A DNA stretch of 64,000 nucleotides from Phytophthora colocasiae (taxonomy: Eukaryota; Oomycota; Peronosporomycetes; Peronosporales; Peronosporaceae). Both the position numbers and the translations under genes were made by a program. Shown in pieces: positions 1 to 10,502 of this stretch. Each line of letters starts with the position of its first letter. Positions within the stretch are counted from its first letter, which is position 1. Below the pieces are notes generated by a model that was not told the origin of the DNA, ran no database searches, and worked only from the letters and a program-made list of their open reading frames with translations. The stretch is taken from contig JAGKQI010000017.1 in assembly GCA_018806915.1 (NCBI GenBank), positions 36,191 to 100,190 of the forward strand, in the 5' to 3' direction.

Positions 1-298
1 GCTTTAGATTCAACCAGGTGTCCACGTTGACATACTGGATCGCTCGTTCCAACGCTGGTTTAAGCTAATACCAATGGTACATATAGCATAACCGCGAGTT
101 AATACTATGCTCCAGCACGTAGCAGCTTTTGCGTTCCGCATTTTGCATTTGCACTCTGTACACGGAGCAAAGATTAAAGAAAATAACAGGAGAACGCTGG
201 GTGGGAAAGCTACCACCGCTTGCTGACAGCATGCACACAACGCGTCATGACCTTACCTAACTTGACTGACCACCAAGATTCACGTTACATTTTGACAC
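1..298. other. Left edge, no gene recognised
   Basis: I see no convincing coding frame, RNA gene or repeat in this stretch. The short open frames here resemble no family I know. Confidence 0.4.
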
Positions 299-1290
299 AT
301 GCGCTACATCCTTGCGCCATCGGCGAGATCAGGAGGCGCTGAGTGCGGCAGCCTCCAGCGCGAGCATGCTCAGCGGATCCTGGAGGCGCCTGGCCGTCGC
401 GGTTTTGCTGCCCATCGCATGACGCGCAGACGCTTCCGCGTACGGCGGCTGCTCGAGTTCTTTCCCAAGGATGGCGCTCTGCTCGGTATGAACGTGAATC
501 GAGGCGGCATCAAAATCTACGTTCGCTGTACGTCGGTTTGTTCTCTCATTACACTGCCACAACTACATTGAAATTTAACTTATTATGAAGCTTTGTGGTG
601 AGCCACAGCGAAGCTCCCTGAGATCTTTTTACCGCGCGAGGAGCTTCTAGGACGACTGCTACTGCACGAACTCACCCACATGGTGCATGGGCCGCACAAC
701 CAGGCCTTCTACAAATTGCACCTGGACGAACTTTAAACACGGATGGAGTCGCTTATGGTGCGCGGTCACTGGTTGCAGGAGAAGAAGGTGTTAAAGTTTT
801 CAGGGGCTGGGAGGGCAGCAACGGCGACTTGAGTGGTAGCGAGTATCGGTGTTCCAATTCGAGTTGCGGCGTACTGGCTGCCAAACGGAGAAAAAAAACA
901 GTACCGATATCAGCTGGCTTGGGGCGAAACTGAGTCGCAAATCGTAAATCTTGGGTCGTCGTCATCGAAAAAGGACTCGAAAGAGGCTCTGGATCCTCAA
1001 ATATAACTTCGGCGAAAAGTGTTGGGAGGCGGCTGAAAAGGCGACCGCGAGACAATGAGCACTGTCGAAACGATGGCTTCGTGAAGGAGCATCCACGAAG
1101 TGCTGGGAATTGAAAGCAGTGATGAAGAAGAATAGGTGTCGCAGCTCCGGCAACAACGTGTACCAGACACCACTAGACACCCTACTGTCCTTGATACCTA
1201 ATTGAGTCTTGTGGGTGAGGAAGACCAGGAGGAAAGAGTGATGGCGTTCCAAGGCAGAAAGCGCAAGAGGGACGAAATGTGATGGAGCTT
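299..1290 (+). pseudogene. WLM/Wss1-type metalloprotease, decayed
   Basis: WLM-domain proteases of the Wss1/SPRTN type cleave DNA-protein crosslinks in the nucleus. Two blocks typical of the family are seen. One at about 450-525 reads FFPKDGALLGMNVNRG followed by KIYVR. The other at about 615-740 contains the zinc-binding stretch HELTHMVHGPHN (HExxHxxHGPH). Between them lies a stretch starting with a GT-like donor that could be an intron. Downstream (750-1290) the frame shifts repeatedly: YRCSNSSCGV, MESLMVRGHWLQEK and acidic or basic tail fragments lie in different frames. A TAA follows the metal motif directly at about 734. The metal-binding residues survive but no frame joins them to the rest. 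Family assignment is fairly sure from the two blocks. Pseudogene status is inferred from at least four frame changes in 1 kb. Confidence 0.7.
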
Positions 1291-1394
1291 AACCTGAGTG
1301 GGCTCTGTCTACAGTAGAAGACAAGTAATGGTGCATGTTAGAAGAGGTAGAATACCTCACGCCAAGACAGATCCAGGACTTGCAACTAAAATTC

Positions 1395-4300
1395 GGCACT
1401 AAAGCGGAGTCTCGAAGGAGCCCTCGTCCAGCACCACCTCGTTGCTCTTGAAGATGCCCTTGCCAGAAGTATTCTTTGCAATAGTGTGAAACCGTCCGCT
1501 GCGGTCTCCAGTTGGATTTATGTAGAACTTTGCTCGTGGTTGCCAGCACTTCTGTTCCCAGCATGCGTCTTCAGTCCCAAAGATGTGGCGGTGGTCCATC
1601 GAGCACGTGATACACTCCACGGTCCGTCTCCGAGATGCAGTTCAGGTGGAAACTGTGCTGGCACATGAAGTGCACGGCTTTGGGAGATCCAGATCGTGGT
1701 TGCACTGGAGGTCGCACTTTTGCAATCGCCTGGAAGACCACAAGCTCGACTGCTGAGCTGCGCGATCTCCTCTTTCATCTGCTTCGTATCACGCCAGACG
1801 CCTTAATCTTCTCCCTCGTCCTCCTCGATCTTCACTTCTCGTCAGCTTTGTAGCCAACTGGTTTCACCACATACTGCTTTATCCACAGGCACAGGCAGCT
1901 GCACCAGGACTGACTCAGCCCCACCTGCACAACCTGGAAGCGGAGGGATCGCTGGGTTCAGTATCAATGAGCAGCGAGTAGCTGCCTCAGCTCCCTCCAT
2001 TCCACTCCGCTTCACTAGTAGCACCCCATTGGGCGAGTGGCCCTCTGCGCTCAGCAACAGAAAATACTTGAGAGCCAGAAAGACCACAGGTTCGGGTCCT
2101 TTCTCCCATGCTTGCGCACTTCCTCAAGGATACTCTGGTCATCCGTTCTCCTCGATGTGAAACTGCACGCAACATGTGATACATGTGCAGCTTGTTGTAC
2201 AAGTAGCGCTTGCCTTTCTTCTATGCCGTGCATCTGCGGGTGAGATCAAAGCGTGGTCCTCGTCATGTACTTAACCCGCGGGAATTTGTCAAAGAATACA
2301 TGCTTCACAGCTTCCTCGCTTTTCCTCAACTGGGCGTGACCCGTTCTCGCCATCGTCGTCGTCCGCTCAGGAACCATCTCCCAGCAACGTGTTGCCAAAT
2401 CGATGTGTTGCTCCACCGTCTCCACCTCCACGATATACTGCAGAAACTCTTTCAATTGGGCACGATGTTGGCACCTTTAAACAAGTGCAGGAAATCGCCG
2501 GGTCACGATTTCAACGACGGAGTTCCCCGGAGACGAACTTCCCTGTGCTGAACGCTTCAAGAGCTCCGTCGTGATGGTCCCGGCAGATGCGTAACCAGAG
2601 TGCGTCCATATTTGCGCAGAAGTTCGAATCAACTTCCGAGAAGCTCAAGAGTGTAACAATCAATGTGCTCCAGCGCATCGAAAGCCACTCCGTTCGCTTT
2701 TCGCTTTCCGACAGCGCAACTGAGTCTTCGAGTCGACAGTAGCTGATGTGGTCCAGCTTATTTCAGATCTTCCAGTACCAACTGTTGCTCCCCTCGTAGC
2801 TTCTTCGCCAAAGTCAATGCGTTGCTGCGGAGTAGTTCTCCCACAACACACTGATTTGATTGCCAGTCTCCACGTCGAAAGTTCAAGGTTGGCAGCTGCG
2901 CATCGCGATTCCACATGGACGTCAGATCACTTCAGAGTCGCTGCCACTCTTTGGTACCGATTCTTCTTTGCATCAATCACCTCGTCCAGTTAGAATGAAC
3001 TTATCCAACTTCTTGAGCATCACTTAAGCTTCGTGCTTAATGCGCAGGTTCCAAAAGCAGCGTAGTGTGCTCAACGCATTTGCGAAACGCTTTTTCGTGA
3101 AGAGGCTTCAAGGTGAGGCTGTAAGGTTAAATGTGGATACCGCTGCGCATCCAGGAATCAGGCGAATCACATATGCCAGTGGCTCCAACGTGGCCGATTG
3201 TACGGACGTACTGGCGCAGCGATCCGTCGTAGTCGCCGCTTACGGTACAAGTGGTCTGCCCATACATCCGGAAGAAACTATCGATGATACTGGTTGACGT
3301 CGTAGTTGGAGCTGAAGGCCAGTAGAAATAGCGATCGAGTACAGGAGTTCTTGCGGAACAAAATCTCAACTTGGACGTCGTGTCCCTTCTCACTCAAACA
3401 GTGAACAGTGGGCGACCCATGGATGATACCACGAAAGATAGCACCGAACTCGCACACCACGCAATGAGCGAACTTCCCTCCATTTCGTCCAGACCAGAAG
3501 ACGTGCACCTGGCGCACGGGCGTTTTCGATACAAGTGGGGCTTTTGCGCATCGGACCCATAGGGTTTGAATAGCTTATGAAGTCAGTTGAATCTGCGATG
3601 AACTTGTTTTGCAGATCAGTACCACATTGACCTGCAATTGTCGTCCACGAGGGATCCATTGCGCCACCAAGAGATAGTTAGCTTGAAGAAGCACAAAGTG
3701 CTTCTTGCCTCGCCTTCAAAACCAGAAGCACACCAGAACGATCTTCAGTTGTGGTAAAAGTGAAAGCAGCATCCCGTCTGACCCACAGCGATCTCTCCTT
3801 CTTCATTCACCACACGAACGGATTTCCATATCCACTCCACGTTCGTCTAACTACAGTCGTACGGGGAGGGAGAGCCGGCAGCACTTTACCAGCGCTCTTT
3901 ACTAAAGCTGGATCGTCATGCGAGCGAGTGATGATAGCCACAGTAAAGTCCCCGCTTTGTTGACAGTGCGTACAAAAACACATGCGCGCCACAGTCGGCA
4001 GTGACCGGCTTGCTCGCAAACGGCAGCCCCGTGACGAGGGTGATCGACCTGCGGCGGTTGGAGAAGATGAAGGCGGAGCGGTCGGTTCCGGCGCTTTGAA
4101 ATCACTGCGGAAGAGAATCACAGCGCCGTTCTTCAGTCCCACGGCAGATTGACTTAAGTCATCGCGTTCACTGCGAACGCTGTCACCGCTTCCTCTGGAT
4201 ATTTCTTGGCGAAAATAAGGGATCTGCTGCAGTAATTTGGGCTTTCCCTCTCGGCGTCACTGTTGATCAGTGCGCCAGAAGCGAACCACTGCAGTGAGTC

Positions 4301-4937
4301 TTCCTGTCGGCTTGGACGATGTACATCTGCAGCTTAATAGCTCTCAAGACCATTTAGACACCTGTGTAGTGCTAAATGCACTCTTTCAGTGCACTAAACC
4401 TCTTCGGCATTTGGAAGGGTGCGACCGAAAGCTTCTATGCAATAGCTTTCGATTGCTAAAGCCGTAGTTCTTCTGAGGTCGTGGATCGATTTCCGTCACC
4501 GATCGTCACTAGCACGTTACTGCGTTGCATCTATTTGGTAGTAAAGTAACAATAAAGAACAAAAGTGTTAGAGGCTTTGAAACTTCAAGTGAGGATCGAC
4601 AACTAATCGTACGCACCATGACGACGCCATACGATACCAAAATAGTTCATGCCATGCCTGCCGAACTTCCGGAGCCTCCAGCGAGCGGTTAGCTAAGTGC
4701 ACTGAAACCATCAGCGTCTCCGACGCAGATGGAGGCCTCGATTGGCGCTCATACTGGTGGTATATCACTACACCCCGCTGCAGTTAAACGACCATTGTCA
4801 GCGTTAGAAAGCAGGAGGTAGAGACTGAGAGTTAGGGTGAAAGATAAGAGCAAGAACACACCTTCATCCATGGCCCGTTAGCATCGCTTGAGCCTGCCTC
4901 CTTATCGAAGAAGGCGAAGCGTCTCCCACTGCGCCAT
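1395..4937 (-). pseudogene. VPS11: VPS11-like HOPS/CORVET subunit, decayed
   Basis: VPS11 is a core subunit of the HOPS and CORVET tethering complexes at endosomes and vacuoles. Family blocks occur in the expected order along the minus strand: an N-terminal RRFAFFDKEAG near 4890-4935; AVGLKNGAVILFRSDF (beta-propeller) near 4090-4145; GDYDGSLRQYVRTIGH (clathrin-repeat region) near 3185-3235; DPNLW near 2083-2097; the RING-like HFMCQHSFHLNCI near 1638-1676; and a SGKGIFKSNE tail near 1440. The length of about 3.5 kb fits a protein of some 950 residues. The blocks lie in all three frames, with stops between them and no single open frame above about 110 codons. Just after the start codon a one-base shift already breaks the frame. 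A working copy is expected elsewhere, because VPS11 is normally a single-copy essential gene. Confidence 0.78.
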
Positions 4938-5374
4938 TGCGATCGACGCCTTACTTACTCCCGTTCTCCCTCGATTCCGAATGATACGATCCAGGAACAC
5001 TTAACGTTTACTTCATTTTCGCAAAACGTACTTAACCGAAAATGGGACTCAAAATGATTTGGGTACTTTACCTGTCAAATCTGTTGCACTTCAACTTACA
5101 AGCAATTCGAAATGGGAACACAGATCTAACATAGTTATTGGGGTTCGTCGGTTAAAGATATGCTTCATCAGGTCTTCCGTCTACCATTCGTCGAAGGCGG
5201 AAGGTCAGACTGTTGCAAAAGGAAACCGCTTAGACCGCTCGGGGTGTCCGTCGATCCCCGCTGGTTTTCACGCGGATAACTGGAAGATTGTAAGTTTGGA
5301 TGTCAGGACGGCCGTACTCTACTTGCCAGTTAGAAGCAGCTAGGAAGGGTGATGTTACTTAACCGTTGGTGCTA
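4938..5374. other. Spacer upstream of VPS11-like gene
   Basis: This spacer holds the presumptive 5' region of the VPS11-like gene. A 94-codon open frame at 5059-5343 (+) has no recognisable motif and no clear codon bias, so I do not call it a gene. Confidence 0.35.
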
Positions 5375-6243
5375 TTATTGCTGTTGTTCTGGATGAGTGG
5401 TGAAGTAAAACCAATGACTCAGGAATTTCCGCGACTGTCTTCTGAGATCTTCAATATCGTTTAAAATCTCCTCTGGCCGCCTCTGCGAACTCTGAACGCT
5501 TACACGTCCTGTTGAAACAAATAAACCTCGTGACGCGCTTGAGGACTGAAAGTACACGATGAGGACATAGCGTTAAATGGCACATTGAAAGCTGAGCAAA
5601 CGTACACAGGATCGAGTTGAAGTAGCGTTGTTGGCTCTCGACCTGGGTGAGTCACCCTTTTCCGAAGCGTTTTCACTCCAGCGCTCGTCAAGAGTTAAAG
5701 AACCGAGATCGTCCGTCTTGGCCCGGTGCCTTTCTACGCCTCTTCATCCCTAATGCATACGCGTCCTTGATCTGCTCAAAATGCTGTTGTCCTGAGCTTG
5801 CGGACTCTGTTGCAGCAGTGGCTTAACGTTTTTCAGCTCGTTCAGCTGCAGTCTGAGCCCATGCCAATTTCAGTGGTGACGATTTGTTTTTATCCTTCTT
5901 GCTGCCGTCTCCTCTTCTTCTCTTTGTTTGCTCCTTCGCTTGCTCGTCGCTGTGTCTCGGTATCTGCCAGCCTGTTGCTCTATGGAGTATCTGATGCGTC
6001 ACGATGCAAATTCGTTTGCACGACGTGCGTTAATGCTACCTTGTGTTGGAGGCGATACGCGCTTTTTGCCGTTTTGGACTGCCGCTGCTTCCTTGCTGGG
6101 CTTCTGCTGGCATCCGGGAAAACCTCAACTGCTGTGACCTCCGGCTCCGATTCGATGTGGCTGCGGCTTGGAATTTTTGCCCCCATGGCACCAGCAGCGC
6201 CGAGTGGATTTGCCAAATTGACACAGCAAGCGACTTGGTTCAA
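5375..6243 (-). pseudogene. Unrecognised basic protein, frame broken
   Basis: Several minus-strand stretches look coding by composition but lie in different frames. Near 6040-6243 there is a basic, Ser/Ala/Arg-rich N-terminus. At 5760-5960 there is a very Lys/Arg-rich segment including KKDKNKSSPLKLAWAQ. At 5375-5560 a C-terminal part contains RRPEEILNDIEDLRRQSRKF. I do not recognise a family. The composition would suit a nuclear or nucleic-acid-binding protein, but that is a guess. The 150-codon plus-strand frame over the same bases (5798-6250) is Cys/Leu-rich and looks like the shadow of the basic minus-strand reading. Confidence 0.3.
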
Positions 6244-6347
6244 GTCATGAAGCTATTTCTAAAAAATGTAGCCATGTCTTCCATTTTTGGATTGTCCCTT
6301 ACACTGTAGGCTACACAGCACAATGTCGCTTCTGCGCAGAACTGGTT

Positions 6348-7493
6348 GTGGTAGATGTGGACGCTGACGCCTCCTCGCCCTCTCTGTCCCTCTTCGTGCT
6401 CTGCAATCGCTCCACAGCCCAACAGCTCAAGTGCTGCTCTCTACATTCAACTCCTAGACCCTCCCAGGCTTGTACGAAGCGGACGTCGCTTCCCCATCAC
6501 AAACCTCGGGCACTCGACTGCTCTGGGTCTAGCTTTGTCCAGTCAGTGGAGACGGCGTTGGGCCAATGTGAGTCTCGTTTCGAGTTCCGATGGTCGAGAC
6601 AGAAGCGCACATTGACGCTCATGGAGCGTTCCGAGTTCGCTATGAAGTTTTGTGCCATCGAGTTTGTCGAGTCTCAAAGTGGGGACAAGTGGTGCAAACT
6701 GCTGCATCAAGTGGCTACACGTCAGAAAGAAGATAATGCAATAATTGTCAAAAGAAGTAGCAAAGTGACGCAGCTGGAGATACTACTGGAGCAAAAGGAG
6801 AAGCTACTGGAATCGGCACTGGATGCCAAACAGAAGACAGAGGATAAGCTAGTCGAAGGTTTCTGCAAAGTTTTGAACGCCAAGAAGGACGAAATCAGGA
6901 AATTGCAGTACGAGGTGGATAAAGCTCAGGAGCTGCAAAAGTATGAGGTGAAATATGCAACGCAAAGGAAGATGCCTTCAGAAGAAACGAGAGAAGGGTG
7001 CCAAGTTGAAGCGAAGTGGAGGAAGAGGACGAGGAAATGAGCGACGGATCAACCAAGAGGAGTGTGAGGCTACAGCGAGTGAAGAGGACGAAGAAAATAA
7101 TGGTACGCAGCTGAAACGAAGCGAAACGAGATGCTGTCAAGGCGTACAGCCAACTACCGGCGAATCTGCGCACGAGTTCGGTGCAGATAAGCTCTGCGGA
7201 GAATCTGCTATCAGATATGGACGACATCATTAAAAATGAAGAAGAGGTAGATGCAGCAATCGTCAGAGGTACTGCACATAGCCATGGTGTCAGGCCAAAG
7301 TCATCCCAGCCAAGTTTTGTTGGGGTATCCAAGTCTCCGAAAACATCACGGACGAATAGCGCTGCAGGTATCAAAGACTGAGCCAGCCGTTCCACCCAAA
7401 ATTGAACCAACGAAGCCGATTCAACCAACCAAACCACAAGTCGACGAACCGATGGACTCTGAAGAAGAAGACATTCTTGATATGCTCTCGTAG
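6348..7493 (+). CDS. XRCC4-like NHEJ protein, frame broken
   Basis: XRCC4 bridges DNA ligase IV and XLF in non-homologous end joining in the nucleus. The frame from about 6590 gives the end of a head domain (LTLMERSEFAMKFCAIEFVE), then a helical stalk: LLEQKEKLLESALDAKQKTE followed by KVLNAKKDEIRKLQYEVDKA. This matches the XRCC4 stalk pattern in spacing and in its NxKKxxIRxL element. A low-complexity acidic/basic tail follows, and the C-terminus DSEEEDILDMLS resembles the short acidic-hydrophobic end of XRCC4. The tail switches frame near 7030, meets an in-frame TGA near 7110, and shifts again near 7380. The head domain 5' of 6590 is not clear, so the true start and any upstream intron are uncertain. 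The XRCC4 call rests on the stalk and tail only. Confidence 0.55.
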
Positions 7494-7539
7494 ATATTTA
7501 CGAACGTCTTACCATTGGTATTCATGCATCTGATCTCAA

Positions 7540-7810
7540 TTAGTATTGGATGGAAATCAATACCGTGGGAATACCACTTCGCCGGTATTACCTCTCCATA
7601 CCACGGTAGTAGTGGGATTACCTTTTGTGTAATAGTGGTGTGGCAAGGAATATTAGCTTACGACATCGTTGAAGTTCATCGGAATGTGATAATTGTCGAC
7701 CCAAATGCAAATTTTACAATACACCTGGGCCTATTACCGTTCAGTAATACCTGCCAAATTCCCACGTGGTAGTTATTAGGAGGTAATACCACGGTAATTA
7801 ACAACACTAA
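7540..7810. mobile_element. MITE with TIRs and 6-bp target duplication
   Basis: The 271-bp element starts TTAGTATTG and ends CAACACTAA, so its ends are inverted repeats matching 8 of 9 bases. A second inverted block lies inside (ATACCGTGGGAATACC on the left; TTACCGTGGTATTACC read from the right end). It is flanked by perfect 6-bp direct repeats TCTCAA at 7534-7539 and 7811-7816, the footprint of an insertion. It has no coding capacity and is AT-rich. It sits in the gap between the XRCC4-like and SLC35 genes. The transposase family that mobilised it cannot be told from the sequence. Confidence 0.72.
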
Positions 7811-7931
7811 TCTCAATATTGATGATGTAACGGTCACTACGGATTGGTCAAAATTGTAAATCCTGCTGGTAAAGTTCAGTCGTGGTGCTGTCTAGCCGCC
7901 GGAACACTTTGCATCTGCAGTAGCGTTTACA

Positions 7932-9298
7932 ATGGGCGAGTTCCACGACAAGAAGACAACCACCTTCTCCCTACGCAGCACTGAGAGCAAAGTCGCTGTC
8001 TGTATTGCAGGTACGTATTACCATTCTATACCCTTTTCTCCATCTAATGAACTAACTCACTCTTTTTTTTTTCTCCTCCCGGAAGGATGGTATGTCATCA
8101 GTCTCGTGACATTGTGGACCAACCGCTATGTGGTGGCTAAGCTACGCGTAGATTCCAACTTGTTATCGCTTGCCCAGCTTGGCATGTCTGTTGTGGGTGG
8201 CTTAGGCTCTGAGCTCTACCTCGTGGGCTGGACAGAGTGCAAGCGAGGGATGCGGAAGGTGCTGAACGACGGACTCAAGGACATGGTGCTGCTCGCTGGC
8301 GTCCGCATCCTTACGGTGTTGCTCGGACTTACGGCGCTTAAGTATATTGCCGTCTCCTTCACGCGTATGTTGTGCTTTGCTATACCTGGAGCTGGCACTT
8401 GTTGTGACGTTGTGTTCTTGATGTATCTACTGCAGAAACGATCAAGTCCTCCGCGCCGTTCTTCACGGTTGTGTTAACTTACTTCTTGCTCGGACAACGG
8501 ACAGGATGGAGAGTGAATTTCGCATTGGTCCCCATTGTTGCAGGACTGATCTTTTGTAGTCTGTCGGATAGTTCGTTCCATGTCATCGGCTTCATTGCAG
8601 CGCTCAGGTCCAACTGTGTCGACTGCATCCAGAACGTGTTGACCAAGAGACTCCTTAACCGCTCCTACTCGTACGTTATCACATCGTTGGTCTGCTTTAT
8701 TTAACTAACACTCGCTTGTTTTTTCAGGACCTCACAATTGCAGCTGTACACTAGCATCATCGCTGTGGTTATGCAGCTCATGTTCATATTCTATAACTGG
8801 ATGGCAACACCACCTGACCCAGCACTCGAAGCCAGCAAGACGAATCACTCATCCACTTACGTCTTCGTGCTTCTTGTCCTGGACGGCACAGCTTTCTACA
8901 TCAGAGCGCACTCGCCTACATACTCATGAGTCTGGTGTCACCGGTAACACACAGCGTAGCCAGCTGCGTGGCGTGCTCTGATTATTGTGCTGTCCATCTA
9001 TCGCTACGGAGAGATTGTAACGCCACTTAGCTGGTGCGGTATGGCGTTGGTGATCTTGGGCGTCTACAGCTTCAACTCCGCGTCACGGATCGAGCGCGAG
9101 CAGGCCGCCAAAGGGTCAATCATTGCGCCCGTCTCATCACCTTTTGTCCAGACCAGTACCATCAATAACCTGTCCGAGATCCGCATCGAGAAGGGAGGTG
9201 AAGGACGCAACAGCATGTACAGAAGACACCTAGAGAAGCGTAACGGTTTCTATAAATTGATTTCATTGGTCTGTATGGAATTTATTTCAACCAATTAA
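7932..9298 (+). CDS. SLC35-type (TPT) nucleotide-sugar/triose-P transporter
   Basis: This is a multi-pass Golgi/ER or plastid-type antiporter of the drug/metabolite superfamily, closest in pattern to SLC35E. Exons joined by GT-AG introns are 7932-8010, 8086-8364, 8436-8670 and 8728 onwards. Introns are 57-75 bp, and a CTAAC branch-like site lies near 8052. Exon 3 begins with the hallmark TIKSSAPFFTVVLTYFLLGQ, and VDCIQNVLTKRLL follows. Membrane segments alternate along the protein. The last exon is broken twice: near 8905 (apparent loss of one C before AGAGCG) and near 8970 before the last helix, after which YRYGEIVTPLSWCGMALVIL and a hydrophilic tail continue to TAA at 9296-9298. The two one-base shifts in an otherwise well-kept gene may be sequence errors. 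The transported substrate cannot be inferred. Confidence 0.8.
9264..9297. promoter_or_regulatory. Paired CCAAT boxes upstream of E2 gene
   Basis: ATTGG at about 9266-9270 and CCAAT at about 9290-9294 face each other 80-110 bp before the ATG of the E2 gene. Similar inverted pairs precede other genes in this window. They overlap the 3' end of the SLC35 reading frame. Confidence 0.4.
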
Positions 9299-9375
9299 AT
9301 ACATTCTTGAAAAGTGGTTGAGCTGGCCACTTCACAACTGAAAAAGGGTCAAAGTCTTCGGATCGAGCGAAAAAC

Positions 9376-10144
9376 ATGGCGGGAGCAACGGATTACGCGA
9401 AGGAGCTGCTACGGAGGCAATTTCTAGGTACGTCATGGTCTTCCCCTGTATTTAATCTCTGTGTGTGGCGCTTTCCCCGCCCTTAAACGCAATGTGTAGC
9501 CTGAGAAACTTCTTATTAACTGACTGACACGTGGTGGATCTTTTTGACCTCTTAGAAATGAGCCGTAACCCGCCTGAGGGTGTGTCCGTGGGCCTGGAGA
9601 CGACGAAAAACATCTTCAACTGGAAATCCTGCTGGTGGGCCCGCCTGACACGCTGTACGAGGAGGATTCTTCAAAGCGGTATTGGAGTTCCCCGCCGATT
9701 TTCCCAACATGCCGCCCAAGATGACGTTTAAGTCGGAGATGTGGCATCCGAACGGTTTGTTGGCCTTAATGTTATCTAATGATATGTGCTGACTGCAATG
9801 TATTTCTTGCGGTTACCCTACCGGCGTGGTGTGCATCTCTATTTTGCATCCGCCTGGAAGGACCAGCTAAACCAGCAGGAGACAGCGGACGAGCGATGGC
9901 GTCCGATCCTGGGCGTTGAATCCATCTTAGTATCGGTCATCTCCATGCTCTCAGACCCGAACGATGACTCGCCTGCCAATATCGACGCTGCAGTACGTTT
10001 GAATCGATACCTACTGGATGTTACATCATTTCACTAATATTTTGTTGCTGTTGTTAATATTATCAGGTAGAGTGGAGAAACGACAAGGATGGTTTCAAGA
10101 AGCACTGCCGTCGCATCGTTCGGAAGTCACAGGAGGATATCTAG
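9376..10144 (+). CDS. Ubiquitin-conjugating enzyme E2, UBE2G/UBC7 type
   Basis: E2 enzymes carry ubiquitin on a catalytic Cys; the UBE2G/UBC7 type works in ER-associated degradation. Exons: 9376-9427, 9556-9754, about 9812-9992 and 10067-10144, with the first and last junctions exact GT-AG. The N-terminus is [20 protein letters not shown], then [10 protein letters not shown]. The HPN motif is seen as SEMWHPN, and the catalytic Cys lies in [12 protein letters not shown]. The acidic insertion after the Cys typical of UBE2G follows ([14 protein letters not shown]). The end is [20 protein letters not shown]. Length is about 165 residues, as usual. Frame shifts occur near 9625, 9672 and 9855, and the third acceptor lacks a clean AG (TTGCGG), which suggests small deletions. 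All catalytic elements remain visible, so I favour a real gene with sequence errors. Confidence 0.83.
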
Positions 10145-10439
10145 GCAGTCAGCAGCTTCCGTGCCGTGTCATCGTGCTGGAACAGTCTGTAATTTGCAGC
10201 TTACTGCTCAGTCTGCCAGCCAGCACTACATCACAGCACTTGCATGCTATAAAACGGACCGTCGTCTCGAACTTGTAGCCACTGCAACGCCGAGAAGGAC
10301 GTGTGAACGAATGGCATTCACTTTTGGTATCGAATCCCATCTTGAACTGCAACTTTTGTCAAATTCATTGGTGCTTGGTTCCTTACTTAAATCAAGTCAA
10401 ATCCTCACCACCGATCCAAACGTATCCTGTGCTGCCAAA

Positions 10440-10502
10440 AGCACCAACGCCTCATCAATCACAGTCCATTTCGCCCTCAAGTAGAAGCTCCTCCCGTTCA
10501 CA
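10440..10502 (+). promoter_or_regulatory. PGAM core promoter, CCAAT-like and Inr-like
   Basis: CAATCA at about 10456 and a pyrimidine-rich initiator-like stretch AGTCCATTTCGCCC at about 10463-10476 lie 30-50 bp before the PGAM ATG. This resembles the oomycete initiator with a flanking CATTT element. Pattern match only. Confidence 0.3.

Noticed and set aside
5798..6250. 150-codon plus-strand open frame
   Set aside because: Cys/Leu-rich shadow of a Lys/Arg-rich minus-strand reading; no motif and no start context.
6895..7437. 180-codon minus-strand frame opposite the XRCC4-like gene
   Set aside because: Ser/Leu/Phe-rich antisense of a Glu/Lys-rich coding frame.
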